Source: Streptomyces xanthii
GTDB lineage: Bacteria; Actinomycetota; Actinomycetes; Streptomycetales; Streptomycetaceae
DNA: 64,000 nucleotides
Direction: 5' to 3'
Assembly (NCBI RefSeq): GCF_014621695.1
Contig: NZ_CP061281.1
Coordinates: 2,046,001 to 2,110,000, forward strand
Both the position numbers and the translations under genes were made by a program. Under the pieces are notes generated by a model. The model was not told where the DNA came from and searched no databases. It saw only the letters and a program-made list of their open reading frames with translations. Positions 35,020 to 45,060 of this stretch are shown here, one piece after another. Positions within the stretch are counted from its first letter, which is position 1, and every line of letters begins with the position of its first letter.

Positions 35020-36447
35020 TCAGCTGTCGAAGCCGAGGCCGACGGAGTCCATCGCCTTCAGCCACAGGTTGCGCCGGCCGCCGTTGTCGTCGGCGCGGGC
35101 CAGCGACCACTTGGTGAGCGCGATGCCGGTGTAGGCGAACGGCTCGGGCGGGAACGGGAGCGGCTTCTTGCGGACCATCTCGAGTTCGGTGCGCTCGGTG
35201 CGCTCGCCCGCGAGAAGGTCGAGCATGACGTCCGCGCCGAAGCGGGTGGCGCCGACGCCGAGCCCGGTGTACCCGGCGGCGTAGGAGACCCGCCCTCCGT
35301 GGGCCGTGCCGAAGAACGCGGAGAACCGCGAGCAGGTGTCGATCGCGCCGCCCCACGCGTGGGAGAAGCGCAGGCCCTCCAGCTGCGGGAAGCAGGTGAA
35401 GAAGTGGTCCGCGAGCTTGGCGTAGGTCTCGGGCCGGTGGTCGTGCTCGGCGCGCACCTTCCCGCCGTACGGGTAGATCGCGTCGTAGCCGCCCCACAGG
35501 ATCCGGTTGTCGGCGGAGAGCCGGAAGTAGTGGAACTGGTTGGCGCTGTCGCCGAGGCCCTGGCGGTTCTTCCAGCCGATGGAGTCGAGCTGCTCCGCGC
35601 TGAGCGGCTCGGTCATCAGCGCGTAGTCGTAGACCGGGACGGTGTACGAGCGGACGCGCTTGACGAGGGACGGGAAGACGTTGGTGCCGAGGGCGGCGTG
35701 CCGGGCGAAGATCCGGCCGTACGGGGTGCGGACGGCGAGGCCCGCCCCGTTGGAGGCCAGCTGGGTCGCGGGCGTGTTCTCGTAGATCCGTACGCCGAGG
35801 TCGAGGCAGGCCTGCTTGAGGCCCCAGGCCAGCTTGGCGGGGTGGAGCATGGCGACGCCGCGCCGGTCGTGCAGCGCGCCGAGGAAGGTCGGCGAGTCGA
35901 CCTGCTCGCGGGTCTGGTCGGCATCGAGCATCTCGAGGCCGTCGGCGAGACCGGCCTCCTGGAGTTCGGTGTGGAACTCGCGCAGTTCGGCGACCTGGTG
36001 CGGCTGGGTCGCCACGTCGAGTTCGCCGGTGCGTTCGAAGTCGCAGTCGATGGAGTAGCGGGCGACCGCCGCCTCGATGGCGTCGAGGTTGGCGGCGCCC
36101 AGCTCCTCCAGCTTGTGGATCTCGTCGGGCCAGCGGGCGAGCCCGTTGGCCGTGCCGTGGGTGAGGGAGGCGGCGCAGAAGCCGCCGTTGCGCCCGGAGG
36201 CGGCCCAGCCGATCTCGCGGCCCTCGACGAGGACGACGTCCCGGCCGGGGTCGCGCTCCTTGGCGAGGAGCGCGGTCCACAGGCCGCTGTAGCCTCCGCC
36301 GACGACGAGCAGGTCGCACCGCTCGTCACCGGTCAGCGCCGGCAGCGCCGCGGGGCGCCCCGGGTCGTCCAGCCAGTACGCGACGGGCTGGGCGTCCGCG
36401 AGGGCGGCGGTCCAGCGGTTCTGACGATTCATGGCGCCAGCGGCCAT
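35020..36447 (-). CDS. puuB: FAD-dependent amine oxidase, gamma-glutamylputrescine oxidase-like (PuuB)
   Basis: 475-residue DAO-fold flavoprotein. The start ATG 36447 has GGGAG 8 bases upstream. The FAD motif DLLVVGGGYSGLWTALLAKE is at about 45-65. GWAASGRNGGFCAASLTHGT and the C-terminal YAAGYTGLGVGATRFGADVM are typical of PuuB/YcjA-type amine oxidases. It would oxidise a primary amine with O2, giving an aldehyde, ammonia and H2O2. It is the last gene of the PatD-PotD-PotA-PotB-PotC operon (38-base gap after potC), so putrescine or gamma-glutamylputrescine is the expected substrate. Confidence 0.85.
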   Translation of the reverse strand: MAAGAMNRQNRWTAALADAQPVAYWLDDPGRPAALPALTGDERCDLLVVGGGYSGLWTALLAKERDPGRDVVLVEGREIGWAASGRNGGFCAASLTHGTANGLARWPDEIHKLEELGAANLDAIEAAVARYSIDCDFERTGELDVATQPHQVAELREFHTELQEAGLADGLEMLDADQTREQVDSPTFLGALHDRRGVAMLHPAKLAWGLKQACLDLGVRIYENTPATQLASNGAGLAVRTPYGRIFARHAALGTNVFPSLVKRVRSYTVPVYDYALMTEPLSAEQLDSIGWKNRQGLGDSANQFHYFRLSADNRILWGGYDAIYPYGGKVRAEHDHRPETYAKLADHFFTCFPQLEGLRFSHAWGGAIDTCSRFSAFFGTAHGGRVSYAAGYTGLGVGATRFGADVMLDLLAGERTERTELEMVRKKPLPFPPEPFAYTGIALTKWSLARADDNGGRRNLWLKAMDSVGLGFDS

Positions 36448-36485
36448 GATTCCAACTCCCTCAGGAATGAGCAGTCCCCTGGAAC

Positions 36486-37274
36486 TCAGGCGACCTTGTT
36501 CTTTCGCTTGCCGGCGAACATGCCGACAAGGACGCACAGTACGGCGACCAGGAACATGGCCGTACCGATGACATTGATCTGAACGGGTGTGCCGCGCTGC
36601 GCCGAGCCCCACACGAACATGGGGAAGGTGACCGTGGATCCCGCGTTGAAGTTCGTGATGATGAAGTCGTCGAAGGAGAGCGCGAAGGCGAGCAGCGCGC
36701 CCGCCGCGATGCCCGGTGCCGCGATCGGCAGGGTGACGCGGAGGAAGGTCTGGACGGGGCCGGCGTAGAGGTCCTGCGCGGCCTGTTCCAGTCGGGGGTC
36801 CATCGACATGACGCGCGCCTTGACGGCGGTCACCACGAAGCTGAGGCAGAACATGATGTGGGCGATCAGAATGGTCCAGAAGCCCAGCTGGGCGCCCATG
36901 TTGAGGAACAGGGTGAGCAGCGAGGCCGCCATGACGACCTCGGGCATCGCCATGGGCAGGAAGATCAGCGAGTTGATCGCGCCGCGCGCCCGGAAGCGGT
37001 AGCGGACGAGCGCGAAGGCGATCATCGTGCCGAGCACGGTCGCGCCGATCGTCGCCCACAGGGCGATCTGGAGGCTGAGCGAGAGCGAGCCGCACATGTC
37101 GGCGACGCCGCAGGGGTTCTTCCAGGCGTCGAGGCTGAACTCCTGCCACTCGTAGTTGAAGCGGCCCTTCGGTTTGTTGAAGGAGAAGGCCGTGACGACG
37201 ACGTTCGGCAGGAGGAGATAGGCGAGGGTGATCAGACCCGCGATCACCACGAGGTTCTTCCGCAGCCAGCGCAT
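36486..37274 (-). CDS. potC: Polyamine ABC transporter permease (PotC-like)
   Basis: 262 residues from ATG 37274, overlapping the potB stop by one base. Six hydrophobic segments start with LVVIAGLITLAYLLLPNVVV. The cytoplasmic EAA loop that contacts the ATPase reads AAQDLYAGPVQTFLRVTLPI followed by AAPGIAAGALL. FALSFDDFIITNFNAGSTVT is conserved in PotC/YdcV. It forms the membrane channel with PotB and is driven by PotA. Confidence 0.92.
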   Translation of the reverse strand: MRWLRKNLVVIAGLITLAYLLLPNVVVTAFSFNKPKGRFNYEWQEFSLDAWKNPCGVADMCGSLSLSLQIALWATIGATVLGTMIAFALVRYRFRARGAINSLIFLPMAMPEVVMAASLLTLFLNMGAQLGFWTILIAHIMFCLSFVVTAVKARVMSMDPRLEQAAQDLYAGPVQTFLRVTLPIAAPGIAAGALLAFALSFDDFIITNFNAGSTVTFPMFVWGSAQRGTPVQINVIGTAMFLVAVLCVLVGMFAGKRKNKVA

Positions 37275-38202
37275 CAGACGAGGTCCTCCGTTCCGGCCCG
37301 CCGGATGTAGAAGGTGACCATCACGAGAATGGCCGCCATGAGGATGAAGGAGAGGGCCGCCGCGGTCGGATAGTCGAGGATGCGCAGGAACTGCGTCTGG
37401 ATGACGTTGCCGACCATGCGAGTGTCCGTGGAGCCGAGGAGGTCCGCGTTCACGTAGTCGCCGGCGGCCGGGATGAAGGTGAGCAGGGTGCCGGAGACGA
37501 CGCCGGGCATCGACAGCGGGAAGGTCACCTTGCGGAAGGTGGTGGCGGGCGAGGCGTAGAGGTCGCCCGCGGCCTCGTGCAGCCGGCCGTCGATCCGCTC
37601 CAGGGAGGTGTAGAGCGGCAGGATCATGAACGGCAGGAAGTTGTAGGTGAGGCCGCAGACCACGGCGAGCGGGGTGGCGAGGACGCGGTCGCCCTCGGTC
37701 ATCCCGAGCCAGGTCGTCACGTCGAGGACGTGCAGGGTGTTGAGCGCGCCGACGACCGGTCCGCCGTCCGCGAGGATCGTCTTCCAGGCGAGCGTGCGGA
37801 TCAGGAAGCTGGTGAAGAACGGGGCGATCACCAGGACCAGGACGACGTTGCGCCAGCGGCCCGCGCGGAACGCGATGAGGTAGGCGAGCGGGTAGCCGAG
37901 CAGCAGGCACAGGATCGTGGCGCAGCCGGCGTACAGGACGGAGCGCAGGAACTGCGGGTAGTAGTCGGCGAGCGCGTCCCAGTAGGTGGCGAAGTGCCAG
38001 GTGACCTTGAAGCCGTCCTCGAGGGAGCCCTGCTGCACCGAGGTGGAGGCCTGGTAGACCATCGGCAGGGCGAAGAAGACGATCAGCCAGAGGATGCCGG
38101 GCAGCAGCAGCCAGTACGGGACGAGGCGGCCGCGCTTGCGGATCTTGCGGGGCGGTTCCTCCGCCGGGGCGGGCGCCAGTGGCGGCGCTTCGGTGACAGT
38201 GC

Positions 38203-38206
<4 letters not shown>
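37274..38206 (-). CDS. potB: Polyamine ABC transporter permease (PotB-like)
   Basis: 310 residues from ATG 38206; the start overlaps the potA stop by 4 bases. A long N-terminal cytoplasmic segment (APAPAEEPPRKIRKRGRLVP) precedes six helices beginning LLPGILWLIVFFALPMVYQA. The EAA loop is EAAGDLYASPATTFRKVTFP followed by LSMPGVVSG. VTWHFATYWDALADYYPQFL and FFTSFLIRTLAWKTILADGG are PotB-like. Subunit of the PotABCD importer. Confidence 0.92.
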
Positions 38207-39360
<1,154 letters not shown>

Positions 39361-39415
39361 GGTGAGTCCAAGGATTCGTCGGGGACGGGGGCGGGGCGGG
39401 TGGCGGAGGGCCGGT

Positions 39416-40669
39416 TCAGCCGCCGGTGAGCTGGGCGAACTTCTCCTCGAACGCGGTCTCTTCCTTGGCCGTCAGGGAGCGGAAGCCGTGTCCCTTGGAC
39501 TGCATGGCCTTGTCGGGAACGATCAGCGGGTCGTTCGCGACGTCCTTGTCGATCTTGGCGAGCTCGGGCCGGACGATGCTGGTGTCCAGCGGGCTCACGT
39601 AGTTGATCCACGCGGCGAGCTGCGCGCCGACGGCCGGCTCGTAGTAGTAGTCGATGAGCCGCTCGGCGTTCGTCTTGTGCCGCGCCTTGTTGGGGATCAG
39701 CATGCTGTCGGTCGCGGTGATGTAACCGGCGTCCGGGATGGCGAACTTGACGTGCGGGTTGTCCGCCTGGAGCTGCACGACGTCACCGGCCCAGGCCAGA
39801 CAGGCCGCGAGGTCGCCCTTGCTGAGGTCGGCGATGTAGTCGTTGCCGGTGAAGCGGCGCACCTGCCCGCGGTCGACGGCCTTCTGGAGGCGGGCGATCG
39901 CCGCGTCGAAGTCGTCGGCCTTGAAGTCGCGGGGGTCCTTGCCCATGTCGAGCAGGGTCATGCCGACGCTGTCGCGCATCTCGGACAGCAGGCCGACCTT
40001 GCCCTTGAGCTTGGGGTCCTCGAGCAGCTCGGTGACCGAGGTGATGTCCTTGCCGCCGGTCGCCTTCGTGTTGTAGGCGATGACGGTGGAGACGCCCTGC
40101 CAGGGGTACGAGTAGGCGTGCCCGGGGTCCCAGTCGGGGTTGCGGAACTGGGGCGCCAGGTTGGTGTACGCGTGCGGCAGGTTGGACGGGTCGAGCTTCT
40201 GCACCCAGCCGTAGCGCACGAGCCGGGAGGCGATCCAGTCGGTGAGGACGATCAGGTCGCGGCCGGTGTCCTGGCCGGCCGCGAGCTGCGGCTTGATCTT
40301 GCCGAAGAACTCGACGTTGTCGTTGATGTCCTCGGTGTACTTGACCTGGATCCCGGTGCGTTTGGTGAACGCCTCCAGCGACGGGCGGTGCTTCTCGTCG
40401 TCGCTCATGTCGATGTACTCGGTCCAGTTGGAGAAGTTGATGACCTTCTCCTTGGCCGAGTGGTCCTCGGACGTGGTGGCGCCCTGGGACTTGCTCGCGG
40501 CGGGAATGCCGCAGCCGGTGAGCGCCCCGAGGCCGCCGACGGCGAAGGCGCCGCCCGCGGAGGCGCGCAGCAGCGAACGGCGGGTCATGGCGGCCCTGCC
40601 GTTCCTGAAGCTGCGCCGCATGGCGGCCAGTTGGGCCGGGGAAAGGCGGTCGGGCTCGTACTGCTCCAT
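39416..40669 (-). CDS. potD: Polyamine-binding lipoprotein of ABC transporter (PotD-like)
   Basis: 417 residues from ATG 40669. An N-terminal extension precedes a twin-arginine signal, AAMTRRSLLRASAGGAFAVG followed by GLGALTGCG, with lipobox LTGC. The solute-binding fold contains VINFSNWTEYIDMSDDEKHR, FTKRTGIQVKYTEDINDNVE, GNDYIADLSKGDLAACLAWA and MLIPNKARHKTNAERLIDYY. These match spermidine/putrescine-binding proteins. It would be a Tat-exported lipoprotein delivering ligand to PotBC. It lies 50 bases downstream of the PatD-like dehydrogenase in the same operon. A diverged paralogue is at 46502-47707. Confidence 0.92.
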   Translation of the reverse strand: MEQYEPDRLSPAQLAAMRRSFRNGRAAMTRRSLLRASAGGAFAVGGLGALTGCGIPAASKSQGATTSEDHSAKEKVINFSNWTEYIDMSDDEKHRPSLEAFTKRTGIQVKYTEDINDNVEFFGKIKPQLAAGQDTGRDLIVLTDWIASRLVRYGWVQKLDPSNLPHAYTNLAPQFRNPDWDPGHAYSYPWQGVSTVIAYNTKATGGKDITSVTELLEDPKLKGKVGLLSEMRDSVGMTLLDMGKDPRDFKADDFDAAIARLQKAVDRGQVRRFTGNDYIADLSKGDLAACLAWAGDVVQLQADNPHVKFAIPDAGYITATDSMLIPNKARHKTNAERLIDYYYEPAVGAQLAAWINYVSPLDTSIVRPELAKIDKDVANDPLIVPDKAMQSKGHGFRSLTAKEETAFEEKFAQLTGG

Positions 40670-40719
40670 GCGCGTGGTGCCCTTTCGGGATGGTGGCCGC
40701 GGGTCGGGCGGCCGGGCTG

Positions 40720-42279
40720 CTATCGGTCCCCGAAGATCGTGCGGTGCCAGTCCTTCCTGACGACCGCGGTGTTGTCGAACATGACGTGCTTGATCTGCGT
40801 GTACTCCTCGAAGGAGTAGGCAGACATGTCCTTGCCGAAGCCGGACGCCTTGTAGCCGCCGTGCGGCATCTCGCTGAGGATCGGGATGTGGTCGTTGACC
40901 CACACGCAGCCCGCCTTGATCTCGCGCGTGGCGCGGTTCGCGCGGTACACGTTCGTGGACCAGGCGGAGGCGGCGAGCCCGTAGGGGGTGTCGTTGGCGA
41001 GCCGGATGCCCTCCTCGTCGGAGTCGAAGGGCAGCACGACCAGGACGGGGCCGAAGATCTCGGACTGGACGATCTCGCTGTCCTGTGCCGCGTCGGCCAC
41101 GAGGGTGGGCCGGTAGTAGGCGCCGTCCGCGAGGGCGCCGCCGGGGGCCTCGCCGCCGGTCACCACGCGCGCGTAGGAGCGGGCGCGGTCGACGAATCCG
41201 GCGACGCGGTCGCGCTGGGCGTGCGAGATGAGCGGGCCGAGGTCGGTGCCGTCGGCGAACGGGTCGCCGAGCCGGACGCTCGCCATCACGTCGGCGACGC
41301 CGGCGACGAAGGCCTCGTAGAGGGGGCGCTGCACGTACGCGCGCGTGGCGGCGGTGCAGTCCTGGCCGGTGTTGATGAGGGCGCCCGCGACGGCTCCGTG
41401 CACGGCGGCGTCCAGGTCGGCGTCGTCGAACACCACGAAGGGCGCCTTGCCGCCGAGCTCCAGGTGGAGGCGCTTGACGGTGGCGGTGGCGATCTCGGCG
41501 ACGCGCTTGCCGACACCGGTGGAGCCGGTGAAGGAGGTCATGGCGACGTCCGGGTGCCCGACGAGGTGCTCGCCGGCGTCCCGGCCGGCGCCGGTGATCA
41601 CGTTGACGACGCCCTCGGGGATGCCGGCCTCGGTCGCGGTCTGCGCGAAGAGCAGCGAGGTGAGCGGGGTCAGCTCGGCGGGCTTGAGGACGATCGTGTT
41701 CCCGGCGGCGATGGCGGGAAGCACCTTCCAGGCGGCCATCTGGAGCGGGTAGTTCCAGGGGGCGATGGAGCCGACGACACCGATCGGCTCGCGCCGTACG
41801 TACGAGGTGTGGTCGCCGCTGTACTCGCCGGCGGACTGGCCCTGGAGGTGGCGGGCGGCGCCCGCGAAGAACGCGGTGTTGTCGACGGTGCCGGGCACGT
41901 CGAACTCGCGGCTGAGCTTGAGGGGCTTGCCGCACTGCAGCGACTCCAGGCGGGCGAACTCCTCGGCGCGCTCGGCGAGGGCCCCGGCGAAGGCGTGCAT
42001 CGCGTCGGACCGCTCGCCCGGGGTGGCGCCGGCCCAGCCGGGGAAGGCGTCGCGGGCGGCGGCGACGGCGGCGTCCACGTCGTCCGTACCGGCCAGCTCG
42101 TACGTGAAGACGTCGGTGCCGGTGGCGGGGTCGACGACCGCGTGGGTGCGGCCGGAGGTGCCCTGGGTCAGCCGTCCGCCGACGAAGTTCGCTCCTTCGG
42201 CGAAGCGTTCCTGCGCGGCGGCCGCCACGGACTTGGCCGACGGGCGGTCGGGGAGGTTGGCCGAGGTGGGGTTGTGCAT
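40720..42279 (-). CDS. Aminobutyraldehyde dehydrogenase-like (PatD type), first gene of pot operon
   Basis: 519 residues from ATG 42279. A roughly 35-residue N-terminal extension precedes the ALDH core. Core motifs: GVVGSIAPWNYPLQMAAWKV, FTGSTGVGKRVAEIATATVK, HLELGGKAPFVVFDDADLDA (Glu) and NTGQDCTAATRAYVQ (Cys). The G-Q-D-C-T-A-A segment matches E. coli PatD/YdcW, which converts 4-aminobutyraldehyde to GABA. It opens an operon with potDABC and a PuuB-like oxidase, so uptake, oxidation and aldehyde removal are co-expressed. The 217-base upstream region has several dyads. Confidence 0.87.
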   Translation of the reverse strand: MHNPTSANLPDRPSAKSVAAAAQERFAEGANFVGGRLTQGTSGRTHAVVDPATGTDVFTYELAGTDDVDAAVAAARDAFPGWAGATPGERSDAMHAFAGALAERAEEFARLESLQCGKPLKLSREFDVPGTVDNTAFFAGAARHLQGQSAGEYSGDHTSYVRREPIGVVGSIAPWNYPLQMAAWKVLPAIAAGNTIVLKPAELTPLTSLLFAQTATEAGIPEGVVNVITGAGRDAGEHLVGHPDVAMTSFTGSTGVGKRVAEIATATVKRLHLELGGKAPFVVFDDADLDAAVHGAVAGALINTGQDCTAATRAYVQRPLYEAFVAGVADVMASVRLGDPFADGTDLGPLISHAQRDRVAGFVDRARSYARVVTGGEAPGGALADGAYYRPTLVADAAQDSEIVQSEIFGPVLVVLPFDSDEEGIRLANDTPYGLAASAWSTNVYRANRATREIKAGCVWVNDHIPILSEMPHGGYKASGFGKDMSAYSFEEYTQIKHVMFDNTAVVRKDWHRTIFGDR

Positions 42280-42370
42280 GAGTGCTCGCTCTCGCTTTCC
42301 TCGCCGGGCACCCGTTCCCACAGGCCCCTGCGTGGCTCCAGCTCGATTTGAGTGCCGATCCTGACAGAGG

Positions 42371-42451
42371 GTCGACACCTCAACAAGTGATTCCGTTGTT
42401 GCCTTTTGGTTACGCGACGGAATCTGTCGACCAGGTGTCGAGTGCACCTGG
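42371..42451. promoter_or_regulatory. Dyad-rich regulatory region upstream of the ALDH-pot-puuB operon
   Basis: Exact inverted pairs are seen. TCGACACCT (42372-42380) pairs with AGGTGTCGA (42433-42441). GATTCCGT (42389-42396) pairs with ACGGAATC (42417-42424). CCAGGTG (42431-42437) pairs with CACCTGG (42445-42451). They lie 93-172 bp upstream of the dehydrogenase ATG and also face the divergent NADAR gene. ACGGAATC also occurs near the Lrp gene and the orphan potD. Confidence 0.5.
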
Positions 42452-42496
42452 AAAACCCAGGACGGTGTGTCAGTGGTGCGTGTCAGACTCGCGTGC

Positions 42497-43075
42497 ATGA
42501 ACGAAACGGGGGCCGCGAGCATGATCGACAGCAGGGAATCACTGGTCAGCGCCCTGGCGGCGGGGACGCGCGTGAAGTGGCTGCATTTCTGGGGGCACAC
42601 CCCGCGGCCGGACGGCAGACTGGGCGCGAGCTGCCTGAGTCAGTGGTGGCCGTCGCCGTTCACGGTCGACGGCGTGGAGTACGCGACGGCGGAGCACTGG
42701 ATGATGGCCGGCAAGGCCCGGCTGTTCGGGGATCCGGAGGCGGAGCGCAGAGCCGTCGAGGCCGCTCACCCGGCGCAGGCGAAGAAGGCGGGGCGCCTGG
42801 TGAAGGGCTTCGACGAGAAGGTCTGGGAGCGCGAGCGCTTCGGGATCGTCCTCGCGGGCAGCCTGCACAAGTTCGGCTCGGACCCGGCGCTGCGCGACTT
42901 CCTGGTGCGCACCGGTGAGCGGGTCCTGGTCGAGGCCAGCCCCGTGGACCGTGTCTGGGGCATCGGCCTCGCGGCGGACGACCCGGCGGCCGAGGACCCG
43001 GAGCGCTGGCGCGGGCCGAACCTGCTGGGGTTCGCGCTGATGGCGGCGCGGCGGGAGCTGGCCGCGGCGTCCTGA
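42497..43075 (+). CDS. NADAR family protein (riboflavin-intermediate/ADP-ribose-linked N-glycosidase fold)
   Basis: 192 residues if ATG 42497 is used; ATG 42521 (MIDSRESLVSAL) is also possible. The YbiA/NADAR core is clear: LSQWWPSPFTVDGVEYATAE, HWMMAGKARLFGD, WERERFGIVLAGSLHKFGSD, RTGERVLVEASPVDRVWGIG and a C-terminal NLLGFALMAARREL. NADAR enzymes cleave N-glycosidic bonds in riboflavin-pathway intermediates, and some members remove ADP-ribose from guanine. Which reaction applies here is unknown. Divergent from the pot operon and followed by a strong bidirectional terminator. Confidence 0.87.
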   Translation: MNETGAASMIDSRESLVSALAAGTRVKWLHFWGHTPRPDGRLGASCLSQWWPSPFTVDGVEYATAEHWMMAGKARLFGDPEAERRAVEAAHPAQAKKAGRLVKGFDEKVWERERFGIVLAGSLHKFGSDPALRDFLVRTGERVLVEASPVDRVWGIGLAADDPAAEDPERWRGPNLLGFALMAARRELAAAS

Positions 43076-43078
43076 CCT

Positions 43079-43105
43079 CACCGGGCGGCGCCCGGCCGCC
43101 CGGTG
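43079..43105. terminator. Bidirectional hairpin terminator
   Basis: Perfect 11-bp stem CACCGGGCGGC / GCCGCCCGGTG with loop GCCCG, between the convergent NADAR and DUF4190 genes. Confidence 0.82.
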
Positions 43106-43115
43106 ACCCGACCCG

Positions 43116-43715
43116 TCAGTGCGTCTGGTCGAGGATCACGAGCAGGGTGATGACGCCGACGCCCATGAGCAGGCCGAAGGCGCCGCAGATGATGCCCGCG
43201 AGCGCCTGCCCGCCGTTCGTGGCCTCGCCGCGGCGCGCCTTGCTCCGGCCGATGAAGCCGAAGACGACGCCGAGGATCCCGGTGATGATCGAGACCGGCC
43301 AGAACAGGCAGAGCACCGCGGAGACGATGCCGGTGACCATGCTCGTGACGCCGAGCCCGTTGCTCGGCTGCACCGGCATCCCGCCGGCCCAGCCGTACGG
43401 GGCCTGCTGCGGGGCGGGCGCCGCCGGGTGGCCGTAGGCCGCGGAGGGCAGGCCCGGGCCCGCGGGCGACACCGGCGGGGGCGGCACGGCGCCCTGCTGC
43501 GGGTACTGCGGATGCTGCGGGGCGGGTGTCGCGTACGGGGACGGGGCCTGCGGTGACGGCGGGTGCGGGGTGCCGCTCGCGGCGGGCATGGCCGTCACCG
43601 TCTGGCTGTCGTGGATGCCGCGCCCGCCGGCCGGGCTCTGCGGGGCCGGTGCCGGGACCGCGTCCTGCGGCTTCGCCCAGGGGTCGCTTCCCTGCGGTGT
43701 GGTGCCGCCTGCCAT
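43116..43715 (-). CDS. DUF4190 domain membrane protein with Pro-rich N-terminus
   Basis: 199 residues from ATG 43715 (AAGGGGG about 9 bases upstream). The first about 105 residues are Pro/Gln/Ala-rich and disordered (HPQYPQQGAVPPPPVSPAGP). The C-terminal DUF4190 part has two helices. The first is VTSMVTGIVSAVLCLFWPVS running into IITGILGVVFGFIG. After KARRGEATNGGQALAGII it continues into GAFGLLMGVGVITLLVIL. Common in actinobacteria, membrane-located, function unknown. Divergent from the adenosine deaminase-like gene. Confidence 0.83.
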   Translation of the reverse strand: MAGGTTPQGSDPWAKPQDAVPAPAPQSPAGGRGIHDSQTVTAMPAASGTPHPPSPQAPSPYATPAPQHPQYPQQGAVPPPPVSPAGPGLPSAAYGHPAAPAPQQAPYGWAGGMPVQPSNGLGVTSMVTGIVSAVLCLFWPVSIITGILGVVFGFIGRSKARRGEATNGGQALAGIICGAFGLLMGVGVITLLVILDQTH

Positions 43716-43933
43716 GGGACGCGCCCCCTTCGTTGCGTACGTACGTCGTGCTCGGTGCCGCCGTCCGGCCATGCTACGTGCCAGGCACCGGGGCACGGAC
43801 GGGGGCACTCCGGACAGGACCCGGGCCCCCGCGGACCGCCCCGGCGCGCTCCGGCCGACCCGCGCCCGCGCCGCCCGCATACGATGCCGGGGACCCCGAT
43901 CAGCCGATCACCCGAGTTCCTGGGGAGGAATCC

Positions 43934-44971
43934 GTGAGCCAGCGCCTGCAGACCTTCATCGCCGGACTGCCCAAAGCAGAACTGCACGTCCATCATGTGG
44001 GCTCCGCCTCCCCCAGGATCGTCTCCGCGCTCGCGGCCCGGCACCCCGACTCGAAGGTGCCGACCGACCCCGAGGCGCTGGCCGACTTCTTCACGTTCAC
44101 GGACTTCGCGCACTTCATCGACGTCTACCTGTCGGTCGTCGACCTGATCCGCACCCCCGAGGACGTCCGGCTGCTCACGTACGAGGTCGCGCGCGACATG
44201 GCGCGGCAGAACGTGCGCTACGCGGAGCTGACCATCACCCCCTACTCGTCGACCCGGCGCGGCATCGACGAGAAGGCGTTCATGGACGCCATCGAGGACG
44301 CCCGCAAGGCGGCCGAGGCGGAGTTCGGCACGGTGCTGCGCTGGTGCTTCGACATTCCCGGCGAGGCCGGCCTGGTCTCCGCCGAGGAGACGGCGCGGCT
44401 GGCGACGGACGACAAGCTGCGCCCCGAGGGCCTGGTGTCGTTCGGGCTCGGCGGCCCCGAGGTCGGGGTGCCGCGGCCGCAGTTCAAGCCGTACTTCGAC
44501 CGGGCGATCGCGGCCGGGCTGCGCTCGGTGCCGCACGCCGGCGAGACGACCGGGCCCGAGACGGTCTGGGACGCGCTGCGCGACCTGCGGGCCGAGCGCA
44601 TCGGGCACGGCACGTCCTCGGCGCAGGACCCGAAGCTCCTCGCGCACCTCGCCGAGCACGGCATCCCGCTGGAGGTGTGCCCGACGTCGAACATCGCGAC
44701 GCGCGCCGTACGCACCCTGGAGGAGCACCCGCTGAAGGCGTTCGTGGACGCGGGCGTCACGGTGACGATCAACTCGGACGACCCGCCGATGTTCTCGACG
44801 GACCTGAACACGGAGTACGCGGTCGCGGCGCGGCTGCTCGGGCTCGACGAGCAGGGCCTGGCCGACCTGGCGAAGAACGCGGTCCGCGCCTCCTTCCTCG
44901 ACGACGCCGGCAAGACGCGGATCGACGCGGAGATCGACGCGTACACGCGGACCTGGCTCGCGGACGCCTGA
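43934..44971 (+). CDS. Adenosine deaminase-like amidohydrolase with altered active-site segment
   Basis: 345 residues from GTG 43934, with GGGGAGGAA upstream. The zinc ligands of the ADA fold are present: HVH at 18-20, VPHAGETTGPET, ERIGHGTSSA and INSDDPPMFST. The first segment reads KAELHVHHVGSASP, where classical ADA has LHVHLDG. The Asp that contacts the ribose (Asp19 of mouse ADA) is Val22 here. Substrate might therefore be adenine, a modified adenosine or another aminopurine. Start chosen by the SD and conserved N-terminus. Confidence 0.82.
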   Translation: MSQRLQTFIAGLPKAELHVHHVGSASPRIVSALAARHPDSKVPTDPEALADFFTFTDFAHFIDVYLSVVDLIRTPEDVRLLTYEVARDMARQNVRYAELTITPYSSTRRGIDEKAFMDAIEDARKAAEAEFGTVLRWCFDIPGEAGLVSAEETARLATDDKLRPEGLVSFGLGGPEVGVPRPQFKPYFDRAIAAGLRSVPHAGETTGPETVWDALRDLRAERIGHGTSSAQDPKLLAHLAEHGIPLEVCPTSNIATRAVRTLEEHPLKAFVDAGVTVTINSDDPPMFSTDLNTEYAVAARLLGLDEQGLADLAKNAVRASFLDDAGKTRIDAEIDAYTRTWLADA

Positions 44972-45060
44972 CCCGGGCGCCTGACGCACGCAGGTCTGAC
45001 GCGCAGGTCTGACGCGCGCGGGCCCGGCACGACAGGGCACGGCGGTCACCGGGCACCACA

